Assembly (NCBI RefSeq): GCF_037975245.1
Contig: NC_092582.1
Location: 6,858,001-6,922,000, forward strand
DNA: 64,000 nt
Direction of reading: 5' to 3'
Source: Apostichopus japonicus
Lineage: Eukaryota; Echinodermata; Holothuroidea; Aspidochirotida; Stichopodidae
This document shows, in pieces, positions 12,829 to 24,196 of this stretch. The stretch's first letter is position 1, and the number at the start of each line of letters is the position of its first letter. Below the pieces are notes generated by a model, which ran no database searches, was not told where the DNA came from, and saw only the letters and a program-made list of their open reading frames with translations. The position numbers and the translations under genes are program-made.

Positions 12829-13120
12829 CGCCGATTCACACAGCGATTACAGTAACTACTGTATATTTAAAAAAAATTGTTACAACTGGGTCGTGCTGAT
12901 AAATCTGATACATCGGTAGCATGTGCCACGACGATGACTATAAGAACTGAGGATTTGTAAAATGCATCAAACTGGATTTGTTGGGATTAAACATATCCTC
13001 TACAGTTATTAATGTAATCCTAATGCATGCTACCGATTTATAGCACGATCCAGTTTTTACTTTGGTACAAAACTGTAAGATTTATAGTAGTCGCTGTGTT
13101 TTCTGTGTCAGTATCGGGTG
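12829..13120. mobile_element. Palindromic foldback MITE, copy 1
   Basis: Near-complete palindrome of about 290 bp. The left end reads CCGATTCACACAGCGATTAC and the right end is its diverged reverse complement (GCTGTGTTTTCTGTGTCAGT then ATCGG). Inner arms hold ATCGGTAGCATGTGC and AACTGAGGAT on one side and complementary GCATGCTACCGATTTATA on the other, meeting at an AACTGGATTTGTTGGGATTA centre. Three homologous copies lie near 28.7, 36.7 and 37.7 kb. No coding capacity. This is the most diverged copy at its centre. Confidence 0.85.
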
Positions 13121-14859
13121 CAAAATTAGAAAGATTTACACATCGATATCATAATTAAAGTGCATGACCTTTAACATTTACTATACATGAGAATTGATCG
13201 TTTATAAAGGCCTGTTTTATATCACTTATCATCTCATGTTGCATGTTGCATGTTCTTGTATAACAATGTGTAGCAAACTAATTATATCGTATATAAGACA
13301 TTACCCTGATGCGATTAGCCTTATGTTACTGATCAATCATAGATATCCTTCTATAAACATAGACAAATTGATGAAATTTCTGGTTTAATTATTTGCGTAC
13401 CTATAATTGACTTATCTCTTATGAACCAGAGGAATCACAACCGTTGGTCTACAAATAACCCATAGAAATATATATTCTGGATTACTTTGTATCATCGTGC
13501 TACACTTTATCAACACCGAACAGCTCTAAAGAAAATAACAATAGTAAAAAAAACAAACACACTCTAAATAATACGCAGATTGCAAACTTAATTCAAAATC
13601 TTCAATAGAGATGTTGTACAACTATTCTAGATACACTTAAACATAGTTTCCTTGACCACACAAGAATATAATACTTAACATATATATATAAAGTATGTTT
13701 GATATTTCCAATAAACCACCATGAAATGAATGGTTCGAAATATGATTAAAGCAAACATTAATGTTTGCGCAGTTAATTCGTCTGTTGGATAAATCGATTC
13801 GGGATAAAACAAGATCCTATAAGACATCGAAATGTGAAATAACTTCTTCGTTGACGCCATCTTGTATTACGAAATTATTAGCACTGATGTCAATCCTAAA
13901 CAGTATATGTTGTGGCTTTCATGTAGATTACATTTCACAAGCTTTACACTCTACGACATCACTCCGTTTAAATAAGAAATGAAGTACAGAAGTAGGACGA
14001 GTCATACAACTCTATAAAGTTTGAAAACATGAGGATTAATCCAACGGGATGGGATTTAAATATGATATCCTTTTATCATTGCATTTCAGTGACTGTATAT
14101 GAATTATAAGACTGTCTAGTCATATAAAATCGCTTCTGAGTAGGCATACTTCTTCCTTAGGGAATATGTGCCTCAAAACGACAATGAACAGATTTAACCA
14201 GTATGTAGTATGAATTTGTTATTAGAATATCAAACGTTAATACGGCACTTCCTTTACCCGAAGGGTAAACTTAATTTAGTTTGAGGTCCTTCGTTGGATC
14301 TGTAATTTCGACTCAATTAACTATGGTACTGATTGTATGATAGTCTGTCAAATATAGATAAAAAAGACATTTTTCAAATTAAAAAAAGTTCAAGAGTAAG
14401 GTTTGTATTGCATCTGCAGTGTCTAATATGTCTTTTTATATTGATATCAAGAACACGCCACATCAGTTAAAATATGAAAGGGGACTGATTCAGCATCTTA
14501 CATTATTATTACAACGTAATATATCCCAAAGTGGACGAAATGTCTTTCTCTTCCTATATAGATTTGTTTGTTTTGTGTTAAACTCGGATCATCGCTTAAA
14601 TCTCAATTTCATATAAAATTGAAAAAGAAATATAATACCATTCGGTTGTCCTTGACAGTGGTATGATCGATTCGTGCACCGTTAAAGGTTTATATTGTTA
14701 AACATAAAAAAATCTAATATAAGGTCATGTTTCATTATACTTTTCATTCACACCTGTTGTTTTACATAGACGACCAACGGATGGCATTTAGGTAAATACA
14801 TTCAAACCGCACCACATCGTGTGAAGTTCACATATTACTACATATATGGTAGAAATCAA
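13121..14859. other. Unannotated AT-rich sequence
   Basis: No supported gene, RNA or repeat. It contains a short GCATGTTGCATGTT duplication near 13241. Confidence 0.45.
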
Positions 14860-15604
14860 AAGCAGTCTTATTTTGATAATAGTCTTGATCTTTAATTTTG
14901 TTGTGAAGAATGTAAGAATCTACTCTTGGATTAAGTATATACAGGCGCTGTTTTTCTTCATTTTTCCAACTATGTTTTCTCTTCTCATGATATTCTGCCA
15001 AGTGTATAACTCATGCAACTGCAACAGCAGATGTCAGCTCCCCCAGATCTGTCCACAATTGTTGTTGCCAAAAGATTCTGCTCTTTGATTGCACTTTCTT
15101 GAAATCAAAGGCTAAGTAGGTTGTAGGTGGTTTCTTACAGCTGAATTCAGCATATCTAGTAACATTATCAAATTTCCATTTGTCACGTCATCGATATTAA
15201 ACCTTTCACTGTTCTTCAAGTAGGGTGTCATGAGAAACAAATGCATAAAACTCTTATTGCGATATTGGCTTTGATTTTTTATAACTCGTGTTCTGAAAAT
15301 AAGATTTTTATCGATGGGCTACCTGCATGTTATCACGCAACCCTTTTTTTTCTTCCCTTTGTGGAAGGGGTGGTGGTTCTGTCCAGGATACTGTGTCAAG
15401 AGTATGTTGCAATTATTGCGAGGCGCATTGTCATTTTCGGCTGACGTGTTCACATTCTCTTTTGTGCACTTTTGCACTTTTAGAAAGAAGTTTCGTAGCT
15501 AAGTAGGTCGTATATCTTATCCACAACTGAATCAAACATATCTGATATTATTATCTTGTGTATCATCGGTACAGTACTTATTTTGATATAGCCTTAATTT
15601 TATG

Positions 15605-15848
15605 TACATGTATGTATGTATTTTAGATCCTTCTGCAAGCAGGAGTTCGCGAAGAAGCCTCATTGGCTTATCAAAGCCGCAAGCTGACTGAAGTAATTTT
15701 CTTAGATTCATATGTTAACCCCCATGATTATGAATTGTCAATTGTCAACAATTCTGTAACTGGACGACATACATAATCTTGGAGTGACTCGAACTGGGGA
15801 CCTTATGATTGGAAGGCACCGGTGTTTACCACTGAGCTAACACTCCAC
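15605..15848 (-). mobile_element. tRNA-derived SINE, full-length, minus strand
   Basis: Read on the minus strand it begins GTGGAGTGTTAGCTCAGTGG, which contains an RNA polymerase III A-box-like TAGCTCAGTGG. A B-box-like AGTTCGAGTCACTCC follows about 45 nt later, then a body with CCAGTTACAGAATTG-like and CAGCTTGCGGCTTTG segments, a CCTGCTTGCAGAAGGATC hairpin and an (ATAC)n-type tail at 15605-15620. Homologous copies are at 37.94 kb (5' truncated), 54.77 kb and 59.31 kb. It is inserted in the third copy of the local tandem duplication. Confidence 0.9.
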
Positions 15849-15905
15849 TACATCGTGTTATATATATGAGATTCCTAATATTTGCTGATTTTTGGTTTGT
15901 TTTCG

Positions 15906-15951
15906 GGTGAGGGGTTGGAGAGTGGGGGGGGGGGGGGGTTGGGATGGGTGC
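15906..15951 (+). other. Poly(G) tract, possible G-quadruplex
   Basis: A run of about 15 G flanked by GGGG, GGG and TGGGATGGGTG. It lies just beyond the SINE. Confidence 0.6.
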
Positions 15952-16130
15952 TTTCCACAATACTCTGTCAAATATCTCTCGTAACGTGAAAGTCAATTGC
16001 CCTTTGCAATATCATCTCAAATACGTCTATACATTCTTGTCAGTAAACCTGGTTGCACTTTCTCGTATATAGTTCAGAGGCTAAGTAGGTCGCACACTGC
16101 TGTGTACGTGAACTTAAGGTGTAGCAAATG

Positions 16131-16962
16131 ATAAAGAATTTATAAGACATATACTATACAGAACAATTTAAGTGGCCTTGGTTTAACGCCTGCAAAAGGA
16201 CACTCTGTCTGCATAGGCATATATATGAAGGTTTCCTGTCTGGTAGAGGTGTTAAGAGTCTTAATCAATTCCAAACGAAACATGAAATTACTTCTCACAC
16301 TTGACTAAGGCGTTACAAAATGGTTTTTCCATGTTAAATTTTTACAGTGTCATGAGTAGAAATATAGCTAATGAAAAAAATATGATGCAGTTGCTGATAC
16401 GGAGAATTTTTTCGAGATGTGCCATTTTATACTTGTTTTTATGATCAGAAAGTCGGTGATAGCCTCCTTAAAGATATACCAACTTCGCTTTTTTTGTTAT
16501 CGTTTCCGTTTTTCCATTATCAACAGCTTGTCTGATTGCATTGATGTGACAAAACCAAATTATATATGATGCATGAAATTAACTGAAGTTAAAAACAACT
16601 GTCTATTTAACTACTTAACTGACCACAATGAAAACAACTATAATGTGCCTTAACTATGTCAAAAAGGTAATCTTTCTGATGTTATGTTTATTTGACTAAT
16701 CCAGTGCTAAATCAAGTTTGTAGAACAAAAAGCTTTTCAAGTAGTTGTCTGTGTTCGCCAGGGAAGTTAATTCGTTCGCTCACTCTAGTATATTTCCACT
16801 TTGATGTTTATAGCATATCATTCATGGTACTGCATAAGTGACATCTCAAAAATATATTCTTCACTACCAACGAAAGAGAAGCTTTGTGACAAGAGTTGAC
16901 ATTGAGAGAAGCTCAAAGAGATACAAATCATTATGCTTAACACGTACTTGAAATTATGACGT

Positions 16963-16964
<2 letters not shown>
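16131..16964. other. Unannotated AT-rich sequence
   Basis: No supported gene or repeat seen. Confidence 0.45.

Positions 16965-17036
<72 letters not shown>
16965..17036. repeat. (TA)18 followed by poly(T)36
   Basis: Alternating TA to 17000, then 36 consecutive T to 17036, then GCAG. It may be the poly(A) tail of a minus-strand retroinsertion with an adjoining microsatellite. No source sequence was recognised to the right, on the minus-strand upstream side. Confidence 0.95.
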
Positions 17037-17038
<2 letters not shown>

Positions 17039-17484
17039 AGTCTATAATTAGGATAGCTACTGTTAGCCAGCACTACTCCTTTGACGACATTTATCTGAAA
17101 GCATATAAACCCCAAAATAAGTAGTAAAAAGCTATACGCTTTTGAGTTGGTGGCTTATGAAACACGATGTGATGACAAGTTCTATTTTTTTTTATGACAT
17201 TGAAATGTACACAACAACGCGCCCTTGTGTCTGTTGTCATATCAACCAACCTATAACAGTATATTTATGGCAAAATGTCCTGTTGAAAGTAAACATGTTA
17301 CCACTTGAGGAAGGCTACCGTCGATTACATTGACAAGAGCAAAATATATATATTTTTTTTATGTTTTCATTCTAACGAATTTCACCCCAGGTTACGGTTA
17401 CTATTTTGATAACTGTAATATGAAATACTTAAGGTCATATTAACTAAAAAACAGTTGGTGGAAGGTAATTGCCAAGAAACCTAG

Positions 17485-17511
17485 TAATAATAATAATAAT
17501 AATAATAATAA
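17485..17511 (+). repeat. (TAA)9 microsatellite
   Basis: Nine perfect TAA units. Confidence 0.97.
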
Positions 17512-18384
17512 AACCTGTCAACTCACCATGCATTAGATCATGCATCATGTATCAGACCAATGTGAACAATGGTGGGTAATGAAGAATGACTAGGGCACAT
17601 CAATTACATTTCATACGCAGCAGACTTATTAAAAATAACATTTTTCAAGGCAAATATATGAGAAACGTTTTCATGTTGAGATACAAAATATAAATGTGTA
17701 AAATGTCCCTTATAGTAATATAGTGTTCAAGGCAGGGAAGTGTATTGGACGTTATGGTTGGTCCCATTCGAAAGGGATATTTGGTTGAAAGAGTTGATTG
17801 TGTAATAATAAGGTGTAATGTGTAAATCGCCTGTGCCATAGGGGTACGAACTATATCTAATAGCATGATTTATAGCGAAATTATACTTATTTCAGGTATA
17901 GCATAAAGTTTATTGCTGTGTATTTGGCCACGAATATGTCACCATCATGGCAGTTTACGATGAACAGTTCTGCCTTTCTGATTTCTTCTATAATCAACAA
18001 GTAAATCCACTTCCATTTCCTTAAGAAACGGAATATGAAGGTGAGGTCGAGACCTTGCATGTCATCAGTATTGTCCTCAAATATGCTAGAAAATTCAAAT
18101 AATGGTCACTCAATTTCCAACTTCAACAATCATTTTAAGTTCTGCCACCCACAAAGTATCTTTCCTCATTGAAACATTGAATTTTCTAATTGTCTAACAT
18201 TATTGTCGACATTATAGGAAATAGTTTGTTAGATTCAGATCCAGAACCTCCAATTATAAAATACTCCTCAACACTTTTGGCAGTGCTTATAGCATGCTAA
18301 AGATTGAAGGTCTAATAGAGTGTTCAACTGCGAGGGAGCAGAGTGTTTAGAAAATTGAGTTATACCCATTGCTTTCATAGCAAT
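17512..18384. other. Unannotated AT-rich sequence
   Basis: No supported gene or repeat seen. A 73-codon minus-strand frame at 17645-17866 lacks splice context. Confidence 0.45.
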
Positions 18385-18532
18385 ACGGTGGCTTAATAGG
18401 AACATAGGAAAAAATATAATGGTCGGAATCTAAATATTTTGACTTTTTAATCTCAATATGTTGACTTATTATATCAATTGTTTGACTTTTTATCTCAATT
18501 TTTTCTTTCCTATGTCCCTATTAAGCCACCGT
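18385..18532. mobile_element. Small TIR element (MITE), 148 bp
   Basis: Terminal inverted repeats ACGGTGGCTTAATAGG / CCTATTAAGCCACCGT extend inward as AACATAGGAAA / TTTCCTATGTC with one mismatch. The interior holds three imperfect tandem units of TTGACTTTTTATCTCAAT of about 22 bp. No coding capacity. A clean target duplication is not visible, although TAGCA occurs on both flanks at slightly different offsets. Confidence 0.8.
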
Positions 18533-19542
18533 GTAGCAGGTATATTACGTAGCATAAAAGATTTCACATTCCTTGAAGTAAGGGAACTGTATAAAGCCAA
18601 TTAACAAAAAAATAATAAATTCAGTATGCAACAAAGACAACGGTCACCAACATTGTAACTGAAAACATCTTGTTGTGTGCAAGTTCAACATACATAACCT
18701 ACTTTAGTGTGTGGAACGTTTGGCTGTTGGTCTTCAAGGACACACATAAAATAGGCATACCAATAATAATGATATTTCCGTCTGGATATTTCAATTTCAG
18801 TCAAACGTTATCCAGCAAAGTCGTTACAATCAATGCTGCATAGCTGATAAGTTAGCTTGTTTGTGCACAACATGGAAAAAAGAGTAATTATGACTTTATT
18901 TGACTGTTTGAGAAAAAAAGAACATATTGATCGATCATGATCGAAAATGAAAAAGTTATTGGGATATATAAGATGAATTGGCTTGTCAAAATATAGCTGG
19001 CATTTGGCTGAGAAAACAAGGCTTCCTGCAGTTTTAAGTTGTTGCTTTTGGAACAACCATGAATAAATCAATGTTGTATATTCATATACAGCTGAAAGGT
19101 AAATTGGTCTCTAATGATTTGCCGGGGTAAGTTATAATGGTAAATTTGTACCGACAGTGGGAAGCTGACTGTCAGGTCAGTGGTTAGCATCTTGAGACAT
19201 CTGCGTTTTATAGACTGAGCGATCGTTCGAGTGGAAATAACATATAACCCTGGAAAAGTATAGAAAGACACAAACGTTGTGGAAACAAACAATAAGAAGC
19301 AGAATCTACAAAAACAATTTACAATACAATGAATAGGGATGTGTAAATATATGCGAGAGCGTTGAACGAGTACGTGCATGCTCCTTTTGTCCACTTTGCT
19401 AAAAGTAAAATCTTGCTTTCAATAGGACTCGTTCGTTTATAGATTACTTAGGATAGGCTTTAAATCAACGTATTTGTTTCAATCTCTATAGACATACTGT
19501 ACGTTATTTACACGTATATTTTATATATTTACATATTTTATA

Positions 19543-19545
<3 letters not shown>
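18533..19545. other. Unannotated AT-rich sequence
   Basis: No supported gene. The longest minus-strand frames (87 and 108 codons, 18808-19394) are hydrophobic and Cys-rich like chance translation. Confidence 0.45.

Positions 19546-19579
<34 letters not shown>
19546..19579. repeat. (TA)17 microsatellite
   Basis: Alternating TA embedded in a wider TATTT-rich stretch. Confidence 0.95.
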
Positions 19580-19592
<13 letters not shown>

Positions 19593-19675
19593 ATGATAAT
19601 AATTATATGTCACCAAAACAGAACTAGTATTGTTCGATAAATGTGACAAACGTCTACATTGGAATTACGACCTTC

Positions 19676-19810
19676 CTACCGGTTTCGAACCTCTGGACAT
19701 ACAATCAGCGTCCATAGCCTATAGTGGTTAGGGTATCCGCATATAAAGCGGGAGGCCCTGGATTTTCAAACTCACATACAATTTCAATTATATATATATA
19801 TATATATATA
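19676..19810 (+). mobile_element. tRNA-like SINE relic with (TA)n tail
   Basis: From 19708 the sequence has tRNA-like order: TAGCCTATAGTGGTTAGGG resembles an A box, and CCGC-ATATAAA-GCGG is a clean anticodon-type stem with a 7-nt loop and T at the position equivalent to U33. A decayed B box (GGATTTTCAAACTC) follows. There is no intact acceptor stem. A (TA)11 tract at 19789-19810 could be the element's tail. Immediately left, at 19680-19692, the minus strand shows a separate B-box-like AGGTTCGAAACC, so two pol III-type relics may abut head to head. Confidence 0.5.
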
Positions 19811-20698
19811 GCTCCGTACATATAACGTTATACTGCCGAGGGAAATGCTGTGCATAATTTATCTGCATACTAGTACAAAAGCGACACACTACATATGGTA
19901 TAATAGATGAGAAATTCATATTATTAAAAATTCATAACTTCCCCGTTCCGCTTTAAAATCGCTTATTAACGCGTTGCGTCGGTCGGATGGTTATGTTTAC
20001 GTAGTACTACAAACATACTTTTGCGAAATAGGAATAACAACCAATCCCGCTCTAAAGATGCAATGGCACGTATAGGCAATGTATGTATTTTCACCCACGG
20101 GCAACACAACACTGTGAACATTTCCCAATTGTTCTCTTGTTTGTGATCAAATATGCGTTTGAATCCTTCACCATTTAAAGGTCATAAAATATGGTTGAGT
20201 TTAGTACATAAAAAGAACAAAGGCTAAACTATAGGCGGTACTGAGCAAGCAACACTATATATGAAAAATCAGTGACGAACGCTAAAACAACTTAAGATAT
20301 TTAAGTTCAGGAGACATTAATATTGACACGTTCCATGCATATACACGCATTGCTTCATATACATTAAAACTTGAGCCCTGACATATTGTTGAAAACACGA
20401 TCACCATTATAGGAAATAAATGATCCCGATAGCATAGTTATAGGCTTTTCATGTTGTAATTCGAGCCCCACAATGGCAATCTGCATCGCTGTGACAACGG
20501 TAATGCATTGCTGGTTTGCCTGCTCTGCCTCTATACTACAGCATTTGCAGGGGGTGGGTTGGTAGGAAGCTTCCAAAAAGTAGGGGGCACAACATCAGAG
20601 GTGCACTTTCTCATTCCAAAACCACCACTCGTTATGCTATAAACCGATACACACCCGCCTTTTTATCAAATATATATGATGCGTTAGTTTGCTATCAA
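19811..20698. other. Unannotated AT-rich sequence
   Basis: No supported gene or repeat seen before the large TIR element. Confidence 0.45.
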
Positions 20699-20712
20699 TA
20701 CTCTCTTAAAAT

Positions 20713-20995
20713 GAGAGACTGAAATTTCAGTCTAATCGACTGAAATTTCAGTCTAATGATGGATGGGATAAGGGATCAGACTACTTAGACTGAATTTCAG
20801 TCTGAAATGTAAAGACTGAAGGTCAGTCTTAATTAGACTGAGTACTCTGCAGTCTAATAGACTGAAAATCAAACCACTTTAGACTGAACAGTCAGCAGTT
20901 TAGACTGATTTATTGCAGCACCAGTCTTAATTAGATTGAATACGCTCAGTCTATTAGACTGATATCAGACTGAACAGTCGCTCCTTTAGACTGAA
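20713..20995. repeat. Left subterminal AGACTGA array
   Basis: About 280 bp with many AGACTGA or TCAGTCT heptamers in both orientations, several forming perfect palindromes such as AGACTGAAATTTCAGTCT. Repeated spacer phrases include TCTTAATTAGACTGAGTAC near 20827 and its variant near 20927. Confidence 0.9.
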
Positions 20996-21582
20996 TTATT
21001 ACACATCACAGCTATACTGTCAATCTTATAAACTGCAAATCCTGGATTGAACAAGCTTTTCTATTGATCCTCCGTGTTAGCTTGGTGCTGGAATTCTTCA
21101 ATATAGATGCATTTAAGGCCATCAAAGACAACATTCAATGATCTGTTAATGCAGGGGAATTTACTGAAAGGTGCTACTTCATTGGGTGACTTCGCCTTCA
21201 CATCCAATCATGTTAGGCTATAAAGACCAGAAAATCGTTGTGACAGTCACACACAAAGTACATTAAAAATGGTATTCCATCAAGAAATATAATTGTCAAT
21301 ATCCACCGAACAGTAATTTTATTGCCACTAACTCACTAATATATTCTTATAGAATTTTCGTTATCATATTAAAAAAAAAACAGAAATCAAAACTACAATA
21401 TTCTGAAGGATGTTCAACACAACATGTTATCTTTCCAACAAACGTTCAAATTAAAAAGATGCTTTACATAACAGTGACATATTTTCAGTTCAATATTAAT
21501 CTGTCAAATTTCTGCTTGAATTGGGCCATCTAAAATGTTCTTTAATTTTTTTGAAAAAGGATTAGGTGAGTTGAGAACAGAT

Positions 21583-21685
21583 CAGTGGTGTCGCCAATGG
21601 GTGGCCTGGGGAACCCCTCCCCCAAGAGGGAATTCACAAATAGACATATCACCAACCAAAATTCATATGTCTGGCAACACCACTG
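21583..21685. mobile_element. hAT-like MITE nested in the TIR element
   Basis: 103 bp bounded by CAGTGGTGTCGCCA and TGGCAACACCACTG, inverted repeats with one mismatch in 14. CAGTG...CACTG ends and 8-bp target duplications are typical of hAT elements. The flanking octamers GAACAGAT (left) and CAACAGAA (right) agree at 6 of 8 positions. The interior has a CCTGGGGAACCCCTCCCCC segment. Non-coding. Confidence 0.6.
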
Positions 21686-22845
21686 CAACAGAAAGCACTT
21701 TAAATTCTTTGTATATTACCACCAGGTGGTAATACCCTGGAATTCATTGACAACACAGCTGTAAATTGAGTCGTTATATACCCAGCTGATCCCATCTCCC
21801 GATCTCACTGAACTTTAAATTTTCCACTGTAAAGGATATATAGTAACTATACGATCCTGCCTTTACAAAAGGGATAGGATGGAAACACGACGATAGTACA
21901 ATGGATCTGGTACATTGCCTTTTTTCCAGTTGTAAATCATTAATGTATAGAAGCAACAATTTCTTAGAATGATTTCAAAATGGGGAAAACATATGACAAA
22001 TTTTCAGCAGGTTATTTATAAAATATTAGGAATGGTTAAACTATATATCAGTGCCGTCAACATTTAAATACTTTGTGTTTCAATGATATAGATTGGCGAT
22101 TGCTGAAAGTCATTATCCAGCACACACAAAGCAACATATTACAAGCAGTTAACAGAATGGCACTAACTTCATAATGGCTATTAGATAAACATGAATTATT
22201 ATATACTGCATTCACAATTTCATGATATGGCATTCATATAAAGCAAATTTGTATGCAAAAACAGCACATGTGACTATTATACCACCCTCAATTATTTCTT
22301 AACTTTCTGATAGTAATCATGTATAGTGATTTTGATTGGGATTTCAATCAAATTTTGAAGTTTTATAAATTATCTGACGTGAATCATTTAATGTCGGGCT
22401 CAAGCTGAAAAAAAAATGTGACTCAAAGTCGACTAAAAAATAATGAGGAAAGGATATTCTCAAATGGAATTTTCTACAGTTACTGAATTTATAATAATCA
22501 GGTTACTTGCTTTTCATGGCACAAGTTATGGAATATTGTGCATAATAAATAATATTAGCTTAATTAATTGCTTAATTAAATAAACCTTCAACATAGTGAG
22601 TGCAGTGAAATGTGGGAACATTAAAGTAAACATTAAAATAACATGCTCGAAAAATCATACAACAAAGTTTTTTTGGCAACTAGGTGTTTGTTTAATTACA
22701 TTCATAATTAGATCAGTATCATTAAAAAACATTTTTGACAACCAAAAATCAATGAAATATTTATTTCTGGAGCCCTATTCATATAAAACTGTTGGTAAAC
22801 TCTGGGTAATCAATTTAACATTTTAGGGTATGTGTTAGTTACTCC
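21686..22845. other. Interior of the TIR element without recognised content
   Basis: AT-rich sequence between the two nested MITEs. A 76-codon plus-strand frame (22596-22826) lacks splice context. If the element's gene once extended here on the minus strand, I cannot recognise it. Confidence 0.4.
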
Positions 22846-22849
22846 TTAA

Positions 22850-23208
22850 AGGTATTGAAGACTTGTCCCAAACAGCATGCAGCCATCTGAAAAAGTTAAC
22901 TTTCTGTTGCTTGCAAGTGATGTTTGTTCGTGTCGCTAACAAAGACAGACAGTAATGAAACGTGATACCTTGATATCTTTAGCTGGACCTGAGATGTTCA
23001 TCGCTGTATCGTTTATACACTGTGATGTGGGTATTGACCGCAGCTGTATGTACTGACTGTACACTAGTGTCTAATTACCGACGGTAGCAAGCTGTGTTTG
23101 TATTTTCTGGGATCGATGGCAGTGTCTAACACTTCTGTCACACCTCATTTGAAACTAGGTCAGATTACCGGCATTAGACGTTCTTTTTGCGCGAGTCTTC
23201 ACACCCTT
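22850..23208 (+). mobile_element. TTAA-flanked MITE, copy 1
   Basis: The left end AGGTATTGAAGACT and right end AGTCTTCACACCC form diverged inverted repeats, and TTAA flanks both sides (22846-22849 and 23209-23212). TTAA target duplications are used by piggyBac- and Kolobok-type transposases. A homologous copy in reverse orientation lies at 40881-41243, also with TTAA on both sides. Shared interior landmarks include TGCAAGTGA, AAACGTGATACCTTG, CTAATTACCGACGGTA and CCGGTAATCTGACCTAGTTT (as complement). It lies downstream of the minus-strand terminal exon at 23425. Confidence 0.85.
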
Positions 23209-23424
23209 TTAAAGTTACTCCACGCTGACAGACGGGGTTCCGGCCTACAGAGCAATAAAATGTAACATTCACTCCTTGAAATTACTCCATGCTGACTGCC
23301 CTTATTGATGTGGCAAGGATTCGGACTAGAGACTTCACTTCTGTTGGTTGCAAAATTCCATACACCATGGAAGCATGGAACTCACAGTGTAGAGGGGGTG
23401 TATAGTCTATGTTAAATGTATGTT

Positions 23425-23571
23425 CTACGCCTCTGTCCCTGTTGGAATGGCCAGTTTATCTGCCACAATGAAGAATTGTTTGGGGTTCAATTCTGGTCCG
23501 AGAGATAGGATGAAAGGCTGCCAATATTGTCCTTGTCTGCCCTGTGCTGCGCTCTCAATATCTGTGCCCTC
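23425..23571 (-). CDS. Terminal exon of the TIR element's gene (relic)
   Basis: On the minus strand a strong acceptor (TTTATCTTCACCAAACAG, ending at 23572) leads in phase 0 into 48 codons and a TAG at 23427-23425. The peptide begins EGTDIESAAQGRQGQYWQ, continues PFILSLGPELNPKQFFIVAD and ends near KLAIPTGTEA. GC content and codon use are clearly above the AT-rich background. The pattern (W, then PFI..LG, then a beta-type FFIVAD strand and P) reminds me of the C-terminal region of uncharacterised, repeat-amplified animal proteins, but this is recollection, not a match. Such proteins usually run further, so the stop may mark truncation. Phase agrees with the first exon at 25226-25297; one or more middle exons are missing or unrecognised. 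A possible piece lies near 23895-23965. Confidence 0.5.
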   Translation of the reverse strand, partial: EGTDIESAAQGRQGQYWQPFILSLGPELNPKQFFIVADKLAIPTGTEA

Positions 23572-24196
23572 CTGTTTGGTGAAGATAAAAATAAATGTGA
23601 TAAAGGACAAGCAATATGGTATGAATCAAAACATTCTTAAAAAAAGATATGTTGAGAGGTAGAGTTCGATGTGGACTAGGCTAGAATAATATTTAGGAGA
23701 GAATGGAGAAAGAAGAACATGACTGGCATTGTACGAAGGAGATATATCAATTCATGAGAGGCAGCAATATGTCATCCATGGCGGGTGAGATGTGTTATGT
23801 GAAGGTGGATTCAAATTCAACCTAACATTTATGGGTTATCATGTTGATTTTGGCAGGTACATGGTTACCAAGCAAGGTTTGTTGTTAGTTGTTTTCAGAA
23901 ATTTCTCTTTTGAAGGATAAATTGTTCATGACATCTCCTGATTCCATTTCATCAGCATAGAAAACCAGTGAACAAGGAATATGATTTACATTTTAGCCTA
24001 CTGATTTCACTAATATGTCTATCTGCTTGTAAAAGAAACTGATTTCATAAGATTAGTGAATGGTAATATTACTGTAAAATCTTATAGTAAAGACTGATGG
24101 CCTACTATATGTTTAATAAAATAGCAAAAGCATACCAATTCTTTTCCAGTTTCCACATGATTTAAATACAATGGTAATTGTTTAACAGAATCATGA

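Larger units (their letters stand above)
14860..16130 (+). repeat. Old ~388-bp tandem duplication, three copies
   Basis: Three diverged copies share ordered landmarks. A TCTTATT..GAT.....CTTGAT-like start lies near 14866, 15253 and 15576. A TTGCACTTT segment followed by GCTAAGTAGGT lies near 15111, 15498 and 16080. The landmark after it (ACTGAATTCAGCATATCT near 15141) recurs as ACTGAATCAAACATATCT near 15525. Copies 1 and 2 are 387 bp apart; copies 2 and 3 are 582 bp apart because a SINE of about 240 bp sits in copy 3. Divergence is high, so the event is old. Confidence 0.65.

Noticed and set aside
19068-19394. 108-codon minus-strand frame
   Set aside because: Cys/Phe/Ile-rich chance-like translation without splice signals.
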